NCBI GenBank assembly: GCA_001939145.1
Contig: LSRX01000430.1
Coordinates: 134,495 to 198,494, forward strand
Direction of reading: 5' to 3'
From: Symbiodinium microadriaticum
Lineage: Eukaryota; Sar; Dinophyceae; Suessiales; Symbiodiniaceae
Length of the DNA stretch: 64,000 nucleotides
Under the pieces are notes generated by a model, which ran no database searches, was not told the DNA's origin, and saw only the letters and a program-made list of their open reading frames with translations. The position numbers and the translations under genes were made by a program. Numbering within the stretch: position 1 is the stretch's first letter; each line of letters begins with the position of its first letter. Shown here piece after piece: positions 21,700 to 33,415 of this stretch.

Positions 21700-22850
21700 G
21701 ATGCGTTGGGGGCCGTAGCAAGCTAGACCCTTTTCGATTCAGGCTCTCGCGCCAGGCTCGCTTCCGTTGGAGCACCAGGCAGCCCAGGGTTGGTGCATGG
21801 AGAGCGCAGTACTTCTCCAAGCCGCCCCTCCAGCATCTCTACATGACCAGCTGAGAGGTCCCTTTCTGCGTGGAGAACGTGTCCTTTACAACAGCGCTTC
21901 GTCGCGAGGATGGCAGGCGCATGCCGATGGAGACAGGTATGGTTGAACGATGCTGCATGAATTGCTTCCGTCTCTGGCTAATCAACTTAGTACGGACTCG
22001 TTGAAGCTGTGCTTCAGCTAGCGGCGAAGGTTCTGCCTGTACGGCTTCAACGAGCAGGTTCCACGCTTGCTGGCAGACGGCTGGCAGCACACATTCCAGC
22101 CTACTTCAAGGCCGTCTGAGCTGCGATTCCGCAACCTCCGCGTGCATGCATTGACAACCCTGCAATGCGGGCTCGTCCTTGCTAAGTGGGAGGGAAAAAA
22201 TGCATTGACAGGTGTCAGTTGGTTGTAGCCACCTAGCTGCCTCGCTCTGAATGCAAGAAATCAGGGACGGAGCCTGAGAGCTGCGGGCAGGGGCTAAGAC
22301 TTACGCAAGGCTTCGGGCCGGGAAAGACGAGCGGACTCCTGGCTGTCAGGTAGCGAGGCACTGTGAGGGATAGGTCTGGGGGCCCAGCTTCAGGATTTGT
22401 TGAGTTGATAAGCCCTTCCACAGCCCCCGAAGTGGTGGCAAGGGGAATTGGATGGGTTGAAGATTTTGTCACTCAGCACCTGACCAGCAGAGGGCGGAGA
22501 ATGCACTCGGAGACCTCGGACCTACACATGTGTGGGAGCTCGTGAGGGGATGCGGCTCCTTAACGAACCAGCGCGGACACCCAAAAGCCAAACACGCTTG
22601 TCAGGCCAGCTAGAGCCACGGACACGTGGACCGTCGACGAACTCAGGTGGCGCGATCAAACTCGATCCTCGGCAGCAGGGCAACCGCCAGCCACCAAGCG
22701 GTAGCTAGTTACCGTCATGTGAATAGACGTGAGTAAAGCATTGAAAGGAACATGCACTGCAAAGCCCATGTCAGCAGATGCCAGTACAGGGAGGGCCCTT
22801 GGAGTTGAAGTGGCTTATCATGACTTATCCCAACTTCGGCACGGAACCAA
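21700..22850. other. No defensible exon
   Basis: I see only weak frames on both strands in this stretch (for example KLGMERR-type fragments), with no conserved motif and no exon chain. It may be spacer between the phosphatase-like gene and the kinase gene. Confidence 0.4.
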
Positions 22851-22884
22851 GGACAATGCGCCGTCCAGGTGCTAACGCCGCATG

Positions 22885-23000
22885 CCTTCTTCGTGCCAGA
22901 GCTTCAGCAGGTGTTTCTTCTCGACAGCCTCTCCGGACGAGTCCGAATATGTGACTCTCGAGGTGCTCAGACGGAGGCAGCACCACAAACCTAACAAAAA
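22885..23000 (+). CDS. Probable upstream exon of the kinase gene
   Basis: The + frame reads RCFFSTASPDESEYVTLE followed by VLRRRQHHKPNKN, natural in composition. Another frame near 23500-23560 reads LLQAADVECELAALPRS. Both lie in the same orientation upstream of the kinase glycine loop and could form its N-terminal region. I cannot join them in frame. Confidence 0.3.
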
Positions 23001-23641
23001 CTGTCAAGGTGGTGCGCTCCCAATACCGGGCTTACTGTGTATATTTTCGCGGGTGTTGGAGTAGGTCTGTCAGCCAGTTCCGGTCGGCCTCGACGCTGAA
23101 CGCACAAGGTGCGCTGTAGCGGGGTTCTGCCAAAGAGCAGGGCCAGGAGAGACGCTGCTCCTGAGAGGGAGCTTCGACCCTGCGATTGAAAGATGCGCGC
23201 TCAATGTTCCGGGTACTGGACGGACCTCTGCGGTTTGCCATGATTGCATGGCTATTGACTATTGGACGGTTTCATGTGCAGGCATGCCAAGTGCTCCCTG
23301 AGGAAGAGCTTCGTCCTTCGCAGGCTGGTATTGTGGCATCAATACCCAGCAGCACTGTCCGGGAAGCTACATGACTCTTTGAAGTGCCTCCGCACGCCAC
23401 GTAGTCATGCAGTGTCAAGCTGTGTCAACTCAGTCTGGCGTCCCGCCGCCCCTCCCGACGGCCTGGAAAGCAGTAGCCTCGATGGGTGCAAGCCTTCCAG
23501 TTGCTGCAAGCTGCAGACGTCGAGTGCGAGCTCGCTGCATTGCCAAGGTCGATTATGAGCTCTGCCTTGGCCCAAATGATTTCACGAGGAAGTGTAACAA
23601 GGGGGCATGTCGCCACAGAACTCGCAGGGCCGGGTGGCCAT

Positions 23642-26330
23642 CAGCTCGGTGGAGGAGCTTTTGCAGAGGCCGGGCGTCTGGCTTTCAGCGAGGTGAAATG
23701 CTGCTTGGGTGAGGGAACGGAAGATGACAGGTGTTTCATGTCCGGCATCGTACCAGCCATACCGGCTACGCAGTGAAGGCACACTGTTTTAAGCCGGATG
23801 GCTGAGCTTGGCGGCGGTTGCTTACACAGTGTTCAGGTTATGAGCAGATCCAACTTCGCGAACCGTGGCATTGAGTCCTGCACCCGAGACTTCGACGCGA
23901 GGAACTCAGGAGCGAGACAGACATCGCAAGGTGCCAGATCGATTGGGAGATTCAAGCCATGCGTGCCGCCACCCTCTACAGAGACCAGCTGGAGCTCCGA
24001 AGCGGCCCATGTGCACAAATCTCGGCATGCACGTTGCGACCGGCTGCAGGAGACCCACGTTTTGCGACTGCTGGAGGACACTCAAGAGGGCGACTTTGCC
24101 CGGCGCTTGTGACGCCCTTCGTTGAGGCTTTCTTTCATTGGAGTGGCTTCGAGATTCCGAGGTGTACCTCTTGCTAGAGCTTTGCGAGCAAGGCTCCGCA
24201 GTTCCCCTCCTTGCAATGAAAAGAGGCTGTTGCAGAGCATGGCTGCAGGAGATCTGCTGCGCAAGCAAGGCGTTCTGTCCGAAAAGACGGTGAAAAGCAT
24301 CGCCTGGGAGCTCACGGAAGCTTCGTGCTCTGCACTTTAGATTCAGCCTGTGAGTGTTCTCCAAGGCCAGACAATTGATGCTCGGCTTGCAGGTGGTGCA
24401 CAAGCCAGACCCCTTGCGACATGATGCGACGTGACGTGCTTGCACTGTACATCCTTTGCTGCCTCCGAGGCTGGGCTTCATCCACCGAGACATCAAGCCA
24501 GATAACCTGCTATGCACAGCGGATGGGCTGTGGCATGCTGAGCTGGCTGATCGATCATCTGAGACTCCCAAGGGGCTTGGCATTGCGAGCCCATGTCTGT
24601 GTCGAGGTTGCGACTTGCAGATTTTGGCTGGTGCTGCCGAAAGGAGGATCGCCCGACATGCCTTGCACCGTCCTCAGAGATTATCCTACTGCCTGCATGT
24701 TGTTGTCCGTGTACAGAAAGCGCGACTAGGACACAAAGCCAGCCAAACTGTTGACAACAACTTCAAAGCGCGTGGTGAAAGGCTGCACCCTCAAGACGAC
24801 ACAGCCCTGAAAACCGACAAACTTCAGTGCACAGTCGACCCACGAAGCTAAACCTACACGGGCCTGCCAACAAACTCTACTTGGATGCTCAGTAGACTTA
24901 GCAAGTCCACATGGTATATCCCAGAAGTTCTAGATAAAGGGCCCCTTAGACTAAAAGCCAACCAAACTGTGTACCAAAAATGGCTCAAAGTGCAGTGACA
25001 AAACCCTCAACGGAAAAGCTTGACCGCGAGCGGAATGTGTATTAACTGTCGGAGGGGGGGTTGGCAGGGACCCAGCATCAGAAGCATCAGGGACGCAGTA
25101 TTTTGGCATCTTCGGTCACGCAGGCTGTCAATTGGGCTTGCATGCGCTTACAGTACCGCTCGCTTTCTGTGTGGTCCTTCTGGTTCGCAGGCTTCGGCTA
25201 GGAGCTGAATTGGCGGCTGCTGTAGCAAGTGTGACGTAAAAGTTCGAGACGACCTGTAGCAAAACCTGCCGCAGGCAGGCACGTTGCTCTACATGGCCCC
25301 GGAAGTGCTGTCGAATGTGTGCGCCTTATCATGCTGCACAGAGATGGCCAATGCATTGGCACAAGATAGTTGGGAGAGTTTTGCATACAGCTTCCTGGCA
25401 ACTGCTTTGAGGTGCCGCAGACGGCATGGATCCCAGCATACCTCGGCACACATGCGTGCACGATTGCGATAACTTATGAGCTTTTTCTGACTTGGCGGGC
25501 AGACCAAGTCTCTCGCAAATCTCTGCTATTCAGGTGCAGGCCGATGTGTGGAGTGCCGGAATGACCCTTTTCCAGATGATCACGGGGTGAGGGGCTCTGA
25601 GTGGTCGTTGAACGCCCCTACAGTGTTAGTCCGATGCACTGTGCTGGTCTGCCGCTGACAGACTTCTCACAGTCCGCGAGGTAGGGGGAGAAACAAACGC
25701 TATCGAGGGGCTGAGCCTGTCAGCGGTGTTCTTGCATTGCCAGCTTCAGGAGAACTCTACTCCAAACAAACCTGGATCCTGGCGTGCCCGGAGCTCAAAG
25801 CATTTGGAGCAGCACACGCGTGCTGGAGTTCATACTCCAGTTCATCCGTGACCGCATCAGGACCAAGCTTTCAGAGCGAGATCCAGTGAAGTCAACATTG
25901 CTTCGCCAGCAGTGGCTGCTGCGGGCCATGCGCTCAGCTTCGGTTTCCGGACGGTACGGAGCGGCGCGCCTGGGACCAGGAGATCGATGCAGTGTGCAGG
26001 GTCCTCGGATCTTGTCCAGTGCTCAACACCGCCCAAGCTCTGGCAATGCGAGGCCCGCCTTCTGACAAACTACGGCCGAACCATATCAGCCAGCTGCCCG
26101 AAATCAGCAAGAGCTCACACGTGCCACGACGTGGGCCTTTGCTTCCGTTCGCATCGTGTTGAGGCCCATTGGCGTGGGATCTGGTGCAGAGAATGTTGAC
26201 TAAAGACCCAGCCGAACGTGCGCAGCTTATGATCTTGTCATTCCAAGTTTTGGCCTCTGAGAATCAGCTCGCGAGAGGTATCTCTGTGGACGAGGCGCTC
26301 TCACACCCCTGGCTGCGCGAGCAAACAGAG
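23642..26330 (+). CDS. Serine/threonine protein kinase, 13 exons joined in frame
   Basis: Transfers phosphate from ATP to Ser/Thr. Glycine loop LGGGAFAE sits near 23645-23668. In-frame exons: 23757-23778 (HTGYAVK, the VAIK lysine), 23837-23874 (VMSRSNFANRGI), 23931-23967 (CQIDWEIQAMRA, alpha-C Glu), 24050-24085 (ETHVLRLLEDTQ), 24162-24192 (VYLLLELCEQG), 24249-24319 (GDLLRKQGVLSEKTV), 24393-24403 (11 nt), 24470-24526 (GFIHRDIKPDNLLCTADG, catalytic loop), 24607-24659 (LRLADFGWCCRKEDRPT), 25279-25316 (TLLYMAPEVLSN), 25534-25586 (ADVWSAGMTLFQMITG), 26164-26217 (LAWDLVQRMLTKDPAE) and 26278-26330 (ISVDEALSHPWLREQ). HRD, DFG and APE are intact, so it should be active. An exon near 25940 (RFPDGTERRAWDQEID) probably fills the remaining gap. 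DFGW recalls Aurora kinases; the C-lobe is CAMK-like. No EF-hands were seen after it. Confidence 0.92.
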
Positions 26331-26519
26331 GCAGCCGATTCGTTTGGTCTTAAAGTCTGGCCGTGTTCCCCCTCTGCCGTACTTCTGCCTTTCTGGCCCG
26401 CTGTTGGTCGCATACATTTTAATCCAAACTTTCAGACTTGAACACCACGAGAACCGAAACTTGTAGTCGTAGCTGCTGCAGGATCGCGCCGTCGCGACGA
26501 AGGGGTCAGCTTGAAAATG

Positions 26520-26830
26520 ATGCTTACTATCAAAAGCAGAATACCATAAAGTATAATGAAATATAATATAGATTAATATAGTATCCCCGTAACATAACGC
26601 AACAGAACATAATATAAGGTACGGTAGTACGACGGTATAACATAAGAAAGCATAGGGTTGTGTACTATGTCATGTTATGCTATGCCATGCAATGGTATGT
26701 TGCGATATGTTATGCTACTCGTAGGATATGTTGTGCTATGCGAGGCTATGTATGTCAATGTATGTGTGTATGTATGTCTGTCTGCGTGTATGTATGCGTG
26801 TCTTTCTGTATGTATGCATGCATGTGACAT
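26520..26830. repeat. AT-rich and TATG-type low-complexity block
   Basis: AATATAATATAG words (26540-26620) pass into imperfect TATGTTATGC and TATGTATGTC repeats up to about 26830. No exon. The following stretch to about 27.5 kb also gives no frame I would defend. Confidence 0.85.
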
Positions 26831-27519
26831 GCGCATCCTCGCACATCTCTGTTTTTTTGCAAGCTCAGAGGACAGAACACTCAAGGGCACATGTCGCAAG
26901 CCTTGTTTCGAAGTGTCTGTTGAGCATATAATACCAAGTGACAGATTTCCTGCGATTTGGCGATCGCCGTAATGGTATAGGCAATGTCTGGATACCTGGA
27001 TCCGACTTCTTCGCATGTGAGAAGGCCCCCTCACTCCCAAGACGAGCCCTGCAGGAAAACAACGGTGTTGTGTTTTCGCGATGGTCATCGATATACTGCA
27101 AGATTTTGTTTCGGAAAACCTTCATTACAGGTGGAGCTCGAGTTTCTGGCGATACACTTGAAGCCTTACTCCGACTTAAACCCTCGTGCTGAAACTGTCT
27201 GTACGTGTCTCAAGCCTTTTGAAGGACAGAGCCTTTGGACCGGAGCCTAGATTCCTAGATGTTGGCTATGACATGTACATGATTCGGGTGTTGTTTCATG
27301 TGCGACACGCAATAGCTTATGGCCAAACGGAGCTGTTAGGAAGGGCTAGGCTCGCAACCGTTGCCTCGCAAGCCTACACTGTCGGTGAAGATCGCAGAAA
27401 TACGGCGTCCAGATGTAGTCGTAGAGTTGCAAGGCTTAGGTTAGTTTCCATTTCTAATCCAAAGCGAATTATCAATGTTTAAAGTTAGCACCGCAGCACT
27501 GGCATACACCCGGAAAACA

Positions 27520-27652
27520 TCTCCGACGCCAGGAGCAAATTGAGGGCAAGGTTGCGACAAGCCCGTTGCCGTCCCGGCGCAAGGCACAAGAGCTCGTTGA
27601 GACTCGAGGAATGTTTCAAAGAAGATCGGAGCAGCCTCCAGCAGCGAAGTGA
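27520..27652 (+). CDS. Unassigned exon, basic hypothetical protein
   Basis: A + frame from about 27520 reads LRRQEQIEGKVATSPLPS, RRKAQELVETRGMFQRRS and EQPPAAK before a TGA near 27650. It is charged and low in hydrophobics, typical of a disordered tail. It could be the C-terminal region of the kinase gene 1.2 kb upstream or the start of the next gene. Confidence 0.4.
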
Positions 27653-27889
27653 TAAAGTGATCGCCGCCACCCGACTGCGAGTGCGGCGCCAGGCTTGCGA
27701 GGAGGTAAGCTCACCCTCGAAGGACAAGGCTCAACGCCTTTCTTTCAGGTCTGCATGTGTTGGCCCGCAGCGCCGGTCGGCGCTCACCGGCCCGCGGTGT
27801 CCATACAGATCTGCCTACAGACCCACTGCCATTCAGGTGCCAACGCCTTCGAAACCACGATCTTCGAAGCCGCCTCGGTCTCAGCGCTG

Positions 27890-28175
27890 TCAGTGGTAGT
27901 GGTGGTGGTAGTAGTGGCAGGAGCAAAAAGTACTACTACCACTACTATTGGCTCCGACGACGACGAGTACCACGACTGCTCCGGCTCCTGCTCTTGCTAT
28001 GGCTGCGGCTACGCTTGCTACTCACTTCTACTCGTACTTAGACTCCTACTCGCAGTAGCAGGGCTAGTTACTAGTCGGCCGGTTGGTGTTGGCAGCCGGA
28101 GGAGGGGGAAGAGTAAATGTGGAACCCGAAATAGCATGAGTAGTAGTATGAGTGGTAGCAGTGTCAGCGGCAGTG
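27890..28175. repeat. Trinucleotide-rich block (GGT/AGT, TAC/TGC)
   Basis: Interrupted GTGGTAGTGG, TACTACTACC, GACGACGACG, TGCTACTC and AGTAGTATGAGTGG words give open frames in several registers. It resembles the blocks at 9.0-9.9 kb in composition and may be a degraded version. Confidence 0.8.
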
Positions 28176-28411
28176 ATTAGTCACCACAGACTGCGCGCCT
28201 GTTAATCGATCCTACTTTCTGGGTACTTGCTGGAAGGAACATGGCGTACACCCCTCCTGCCTGGTGCTCGGTTGATAGTGCAGTCAGGACAAGTCGTGCT
28301 GTACTCTTGCAATTCGTTCAGTGGCTTGCGTATCACCGCTGGTACCAGCATCGCTGTAGTTGCGCGGATCCGGACGCTCTCATATAGCACCGACACTTGT
28401 CGAGCTACTGC

Positions 28412-28700
28412 GAGGTTTCACCGGAGGTGACCCCGGAGCGCACTCCCTGGCCGCAGAGTGAGTTCCTCGCGCCCGACGAGAAGGAGAACAGTCGAGACCC
28501 GGAAGTGCTTGAACCTCGGTGAGTTTCAATCGGCACAGATGTCCTGCTACCAGTAGGAGATATGTCAAGCCTTACACAGGGCTCCTGCTGAGCATGGCCA
28601 GGTCCCCGGAGCAGAAGATGCGCCTGCAGAGCTTGCAGATGAAGGTGGAGAACAAGTGGGCTTCGCCCAAGGTCTGGTGGGCACATCAGTGCAGGCGTTG
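28412..28700 (+). CDS. Unassigned exons, hypothetical protein
   Basis: First piece near 28416: VSPEVTPERTPWPQSEFL followed by APDEKENSRDPEVLEPR. Second piece near 28558: RYVKPYTGLLLSMARSPE, then QKMRLQSLQMKVENKWAS and PKVWWA. Both read as real protein, the first disordered and acidic, the second helical. The pieces lie 30-50 nt apart in different frames, so a short intron or an alternative edge must separate them. No family recognised. Confidence 0.45.
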
Positions 28701-29029
28701 GGTGCTGTTTGGAAATTTTGTAGCAGCGAATGGTGGAGGTTGGAGGAACTCTTGGCATGAAATCCACCGACCTAGAAGCGTGAAGGATAGACCCGAACTG
28801 CCCGAAGATCCTTGGTTTCGAGTCCTGCACCGCAGGACATTCACTGCAAATAACCAAAAAGCAAGATCGCTAACGTTTAATTAAAGTCCTGTAGCCCAAA
28901 TCCTAAACCCTGCCTTGGCTGCCTTGTGCGAGTTGCGATAGTCGAAACGTCTAAACCCAGTGAGTCCTCAATCCCTACATTTGGGCTACGTGGCTGGACA
29001 AGTCATAAAGCCTGTTCGGCAGTTTCTTC

Positions 29030-29720
29030 TAAGTGGATGATTCTCCCTCGACTCGAGTTGACACACGCACAGCGACGCCTCGCCCGGATTGCCCAAACTG
29101 TGAGAGTCGAAAGAGGTCGAAAGACGTAAAACCTAGCCCAAAACCCTGGAAGGAAGATACCCTGCATCCGCTGCCTGACCGGCCGTGCATGTGCTGTTGT
29201 GTTGATGTGTGCAAGGACCACCTGTCGGCGAAGTCCGCCCCTGCCTCAGCAACCGGCAGCCTGTTTCTGAAGTGATCAGTATCCAGGAGATGCCACAACG
29301 GACTCCAGCATGGCAGCTGAATGGTTGATGAGGGTCTACTTAGCGATTCCGTCCCTTTTGTGCACAAGGCCTGCAGCCAGACCTCGAAGCTCGAGCATGG
29401 CACCTGGTTTATCCTGGTTTTATCCTCTGTGACGGGAGGCTCCATGAAAAGCTCAGCTTGCTCTGAACATGCCTTGTCGGGTTGATTCTGCTGGGGCTCC
29501 AGCCTTCAGCTTCGGCATGGTGGGGCTCCTAACTGAGATTCTTGTGCTCCTTCAGCGATACGGCGAGTCGGCGCAGGAATCTCTAGCTTCACCAGGATGC
29601 TATATATCCCAGCAGAACAACCAGCCTCGAACACCACGGATCTGCCAGATCAACAAAGCGTGCGTCTATCCAAGATCCCCTGCGCGGGCCTTCAACATGA
29701 AGCCTGGACGCAAGACGATC
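29030..29720 (+). CDS. Weak coding signals, hypothetical
   Basis: Frames near 29036 (SPSTRVDTRTATPRPD, with CPNCESRKRSKD) and near 29580 (PAEQPASNTTDLPDQQ) have protein-like composition but no recognisable domain and no clear exon edges. Kept at low confidence so the stretch is not left blank. Confidence 0.2.
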
Positions 29721-30160
29721 GCATCGCAAATGTCTCCCTGCATGCGTTACCCGTTGCCCGGTTTCAAGTCTGGACTGTTATTGAACATGAGCGGTGCAGG
29801 ATGTGTGATAAGCGCCGGATAGCTGGTATGCAGTGCTCTGCCAGGCCATATTGGGAGCTAAAGCGAAGTTTGGGCTCGGTTCCCAGCGATAGGCTTACAC
29901 TGGCCGCAGCACGGGTGATGACTACCGCTCCCGCTCCGAGGAAGCGCAATGGAGAACATGCCGCTCCGACAGCATGTGTGGCCAATGTCTGTCTTTCAAC
30001 CGTATGCAAGAACTGCGACGCGGTAATCTTAATGAGCCTCTGAAATTTCCAGCATTGATGGACTGTTGTCCTGTTGATTTTAAGTTAGGCCTTTTTCCCC
30101 GTATGCACCGCCGGCAGTCTCGAAGCTTAGCTCCGCTGCTCATTCGCCTTTGCGTTTGCA

Positions 30161-30400
30161 GGCCCTGGAATCAGCTAGGCGAAGGGTGCATTGCTCAGTC
30201 TTTGCATCTGCGATGTCTCCTTTGTTTGGTGACGAAGTTGAGTTTTTGCGAAGATTTGAGTATGTGGCTTCAAGGCATCCGAACCAAGCGGAGCAGCCCG
30301 TGCCCAGCGCGAAGGCCATGGCTGATCGCATGCTGTTGATCCGCACCTGCGGTTCGTGCTGTGCATCGCCAGGGGCTGAGACAATTGTCCGAAGTGCCTG
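30161..30400 (+). CDS. Unassigned exon, hypothetical protein
   Basis: After GTTTGCAG the frame reads ALESARRRVHCSVFASAM, SPLFGDEVEFLRRFEYVA, SRHPNQAEQPVPSAKAM and ADRMLLIRTCGSC, closing at a TGA near 30401. Composition is natural over almost the whole frame. No family recognised. Confidence 0.45.
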
Positions 30401-30599
30401 AAGAAGGCAGCGCACCAATCAACCCTGGGGTCGCAACCACAGACCGCAAAGGTAGGCAACTCGTCCTGTATTTGGCAGCGGGCAGTACCCTCCGAGCATG
30501 TACTTAAGGCTTAGGTGCACACAGCCAATCGCGTCTGCAGACAGTGTGGTCCCGATGCTGCCGCGGTCACCCAATGTAACCAAACGTGTCTGCTTCAGG

Positions 30600-31260
30600 C
30601 TGCAAGCCTCAGTCGGGGGGTTGCTCATCAGTGAAAGTGCCGCTTGGAAAGTTGCCGCCGGAGTCTCGGGAACGGGTGCGGTTGGTTGGCCGAGCTTTTG
30701 AAGGAGCCGCCCGCCCTTGTTGCAGTGCAACAGTGCCTGGAGAGTCACGAAAGTCCAGGCGTTCCCCCTTTGCGGAAACCGGAGACTTGCTTACTACCTC
30801 CGCGTGATCCTCAGAGATGTGGATTTAGCTGGTTGCATACGATCTCAGTTGGCATTGCCAAGACTTGCCAAGTGCTTCTGCCTCCTATGGCACATGCCTC
30901 GAACTCCTGACAGAGTTCCTGCGAGGCCCCGGCGAGCCGCTTCAACTTGCGCGGAGTCGTCGGAGCTCCGCAGCTAATATTGGACCTCTGACATCCTTTG
31001 ACATGCTCATGCCCTGACACTGCCCGAACTGAAGGCCCTGCCACAGAGCGACAAGACAGCGCTGGAGATGCTGACACCTCGCACAGCGGAGAGAAACCCA
31101 CAGGCCAGGCCGCCGGATGCCCGCCGGTCTCGCCAATGCTTGAGCAGTCGAATGCACAGGCTGGGCAGCAACAGCCTGTCGGTGCGCTCAATGTACCGGC
31201 CATGCCAGGTCTCCGTAGGGGAAGCTGAGCTATTGCAGACAGTAAATGAATGTGTCCGTT
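30600..31260 (+). CDS. Unassigned exons, basic Pro/Arg-rich protein
   Basis: After GCTTCAG near 30600 the frame reads SVKVPLGKLPPESRERVR and LVGRAFEGAARP. Later pieces read EFLRGPGEPLQLARSRR (near 30914) and LPELKALPQSDKTALEML with TPRTAERNPQARPPDAR and RSRQCLSSRMHRLGS (near 31020-31160). These are basic, probably disordered stretches in the same orientation and may be one gene with the exon at 30161-30400. A long minus frame across the same region is the less natural reading. Confidence 0.35.
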
Positions 31261-31860
31261 GAAGGTCCCAGAATGAACAATTGGTGTGCTGGCGATGAAG
31301 GAACTGCGCGGACAGGTGCAGGAGCCAAGGCCTGCTTTCAGCATGCAATCTGCACAACACTGTACAGGATTGTACGGTGATACCCAGTGATACCTGTATC
31401 CAGCCTCCACCAGGGTGGTGTAGCCTAGTGCGCACGAGGAGCTCAACTGTAGCTTGACCAAAGTGGCCGCGGTGCATGCTAGGCTTGCCTCACGGCGACG
31501 ATGGGACGATAGTAAGCACTGGTTGAAAACAAGCCCTGTCATTGTGAGAACACTGTTGGGAAGGCGCCTGTAGAGCAAGAAGTCATGTAAGGAAAGGTCC
31601 AGGTGACTTTTTGGCACGCCATGAAGTAATCGAATCGTGTGAGGTGGTTCAGTGGGGCGGGGTCAGGGGATGGACTGAGGGCGATCCAGAAAGGTCATAC
31701 CTTTCAATCCCACCAAAAGATCGACTCGGAAGCTGCACCCGGCGCAAGTCGAGTCCGGACAGGGCAAAGAGCGAGGCAACCCTGGTCACGATCGCTTCGG
31801 TGTGGTGGCTGAGGATATCACGTTGTACTGAGTCCGTTCCAAGCTCGAGTGAGGTCTTCC

Positions 31861-32140
31861 TAATTTTCGAAATTACAAATCTCCGTACCGTTCGAGCGAG
31901 GTGAGCGAGGCGATCGAGTGTGCTGATCGCCTGAGTGCATGGAATGAGATGCTCGAGTGAGGGGATCCAGTGAGGTGATGGGGCGAGGCGATCGACTAAG
32001 ACGATGAAGTGAAAGGCGACCAAGTTGGAATGATGCGATCGAGCGAGATGATCGAACCATGAGTTGACCGCTATACAGTACAGCGACTGTCACTGTGGGA
32101 AACAAGTGGAGTGAGGCGATCGAGCGAGGCCCACGGAAAC
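31861..32140. repeat. Degenerate GAGCGAGGCGATCGA minisatellite
   Basis: Words such as GAGCGAGGTGAGCGAGGCGA, CGAGTGAGGGGATCCAGTGA, GGGGCGAGGCGATCGACT and GGAGTGAGGCGATCGAGC recur at irregular 15-40 bp steps. No open frame fits. The stretch 31.26-31.86 kb before it shows no exon. Confidence 0.75.
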
Positions 32141-32554
32141 GCACAGCACGGGCGCGCACACACAGAACTTGCAGGAGAGCTTGACTTTGTGTGTGCTAAG
32201 AACTCACGTCATTGGTGAACGGAGGGTTAGAAGGCTCAAAAGCTCGTGAGGGCTCTCAATAGGACACCGGCCTAATACATGCAACGAGCACTGAGCAGAA
32301 ACTATAGTAACGGCCAAGGAGCACCGGAGAAGTGGGTCAGGAGACCTGCAAAACAAGCCCAAACGGATTGCGGCAAGTGTGCGATTGCAGCAGCGAGATT
32401 GAACCATGTACAGCTTGAAGATGATGATGTCACGGGCAGCTACAGATCGGTGGCCAACCGATGCTTCTCCCAGTGTGTCATTGCTTTGTAGGAATCGTGT
32501 TTCCAGAATTTCCCTCACACCCCACCCCCACCGCACCACACCACACCATGCCAC

Positions 32555-32898
32555 CCCCTCACCAGCGTCTGATGCATCTGCCAGGAGAGAGAAGTCGCGC
32601 CTTGAGTCAACACCAATGTTGGCGCCCAGTGGTGAAGAGCATGCAGCTCTATCCTCAACCGTGAAAATGGACAGCCCAAATGCGAGGTGGTGGCTGTAGA
32701 AAGAAAGCGTCAGTTTTCTAAACGGACAAATCGAGACTGTTGTCCGCCAGCTGTCCAACAGACGGCCTCGTATCAGCTGAAACCTCCATCAGCCTCCAAG
32801 GGGTTTCAAAACAAGCAAAGCCACAGCGAGACCAACACAAAGTGCGAACAACACAGCGAAGTAGGGTCCGCCAAGGTTATTTTTGAGGCGGCCTGAAC
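32555..32898 (+). CDS. Unassigned, low-complexity hydrophilic exons
   Basis: Frame near 32565: SPASDASARREKSRLEST followed by MLAPSGEEHAALSSTVKM and DSPNARWW. Next frame near 32696: ERKRQFSKRTNRDCCPP, then AVQQTASYQLKPPSASKG and FQNKQSHSETNTKCEQHS. Both are hydrophilic, without a hydrophobic core, so a disordered protein is possible. No family recognised. Confidence 0.3.
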
Positions 32899-33149
32899 GT
32901 TGTCAATCCGGGCTGCTGTGGGGGCTAAGAGAAGTAACAGCTCTTTCCTCCAGTCGAGTGCCAGGTAATGCATCCAACAGTCCAGCACTCAACATTGCAA
33001 CCCAAGCCTCAGTATTGCACCGATGGCTGTGGCATTGTAGCTGTGTGACGCCCGAGCGCTTTCAATGAGTTCAGCTGAGTTCTGCCGCTCACCGCAGCAC
33101 AGAGGATACCAGCAGGTGCGCCTCGCACTGCGTAACTTCACCCAGGAGA

Positions 33150-33415
33150 TATGCTGAATCTTGCTTATGCAGCCGTCGCCGTGTGCAGGGCAGCCCACTA
33201 CGACCTCGTGTTTATCACCCCCAGCCCCGCGCTCAGATGCGGCTTGGTGGAATCCTTGCTCAACGATGGCACGTCACCAAGAGCAGGGGGGAGGGAGCTC
33301 CGCTCGCAATCATCCATACCATTTAGAAGCACAGTTGAAGGAGGCATTTCGGCAACGGGCCAGCAGTCTTATCATATGGGCACGACCCAGCATTTTATGA
33401 GATTGCCTGGTAAAT
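33150..33415 (+). CDS. Unassigned exons, globular-looking
   Basis: A frame from about 33152 reads LNLAYAAVAVCRAAHYD, LVFITPSPALRCGLVES and LLNDGT. It contains an alternating hydrophobic strand (LVFITPSP) like the core of an alpha/beta fold. In the next frame, NHPYHLEAQLKEAFRQRA and SSLIIWARPSIL follow (about 33310-33395). Likely two exons of one gene. No family recognised. Confidence 0.4.

Noticed and set aside
24925..25005. ACCAAAAATGGCTCAAAG resembling part of the dinoflagellate spliced leader
   Set aside because: It matches only a few bases of the known leader in order and lacks the diagnostic CCGTAGCCATTTTGG; it is likely chance.
30811..31617. Minus-strand frame of 268 codons
   Set aside because: No recognisable motif, unnatural Cys/Ser/Arg-rich composition, and it overlaps better + strand frames.
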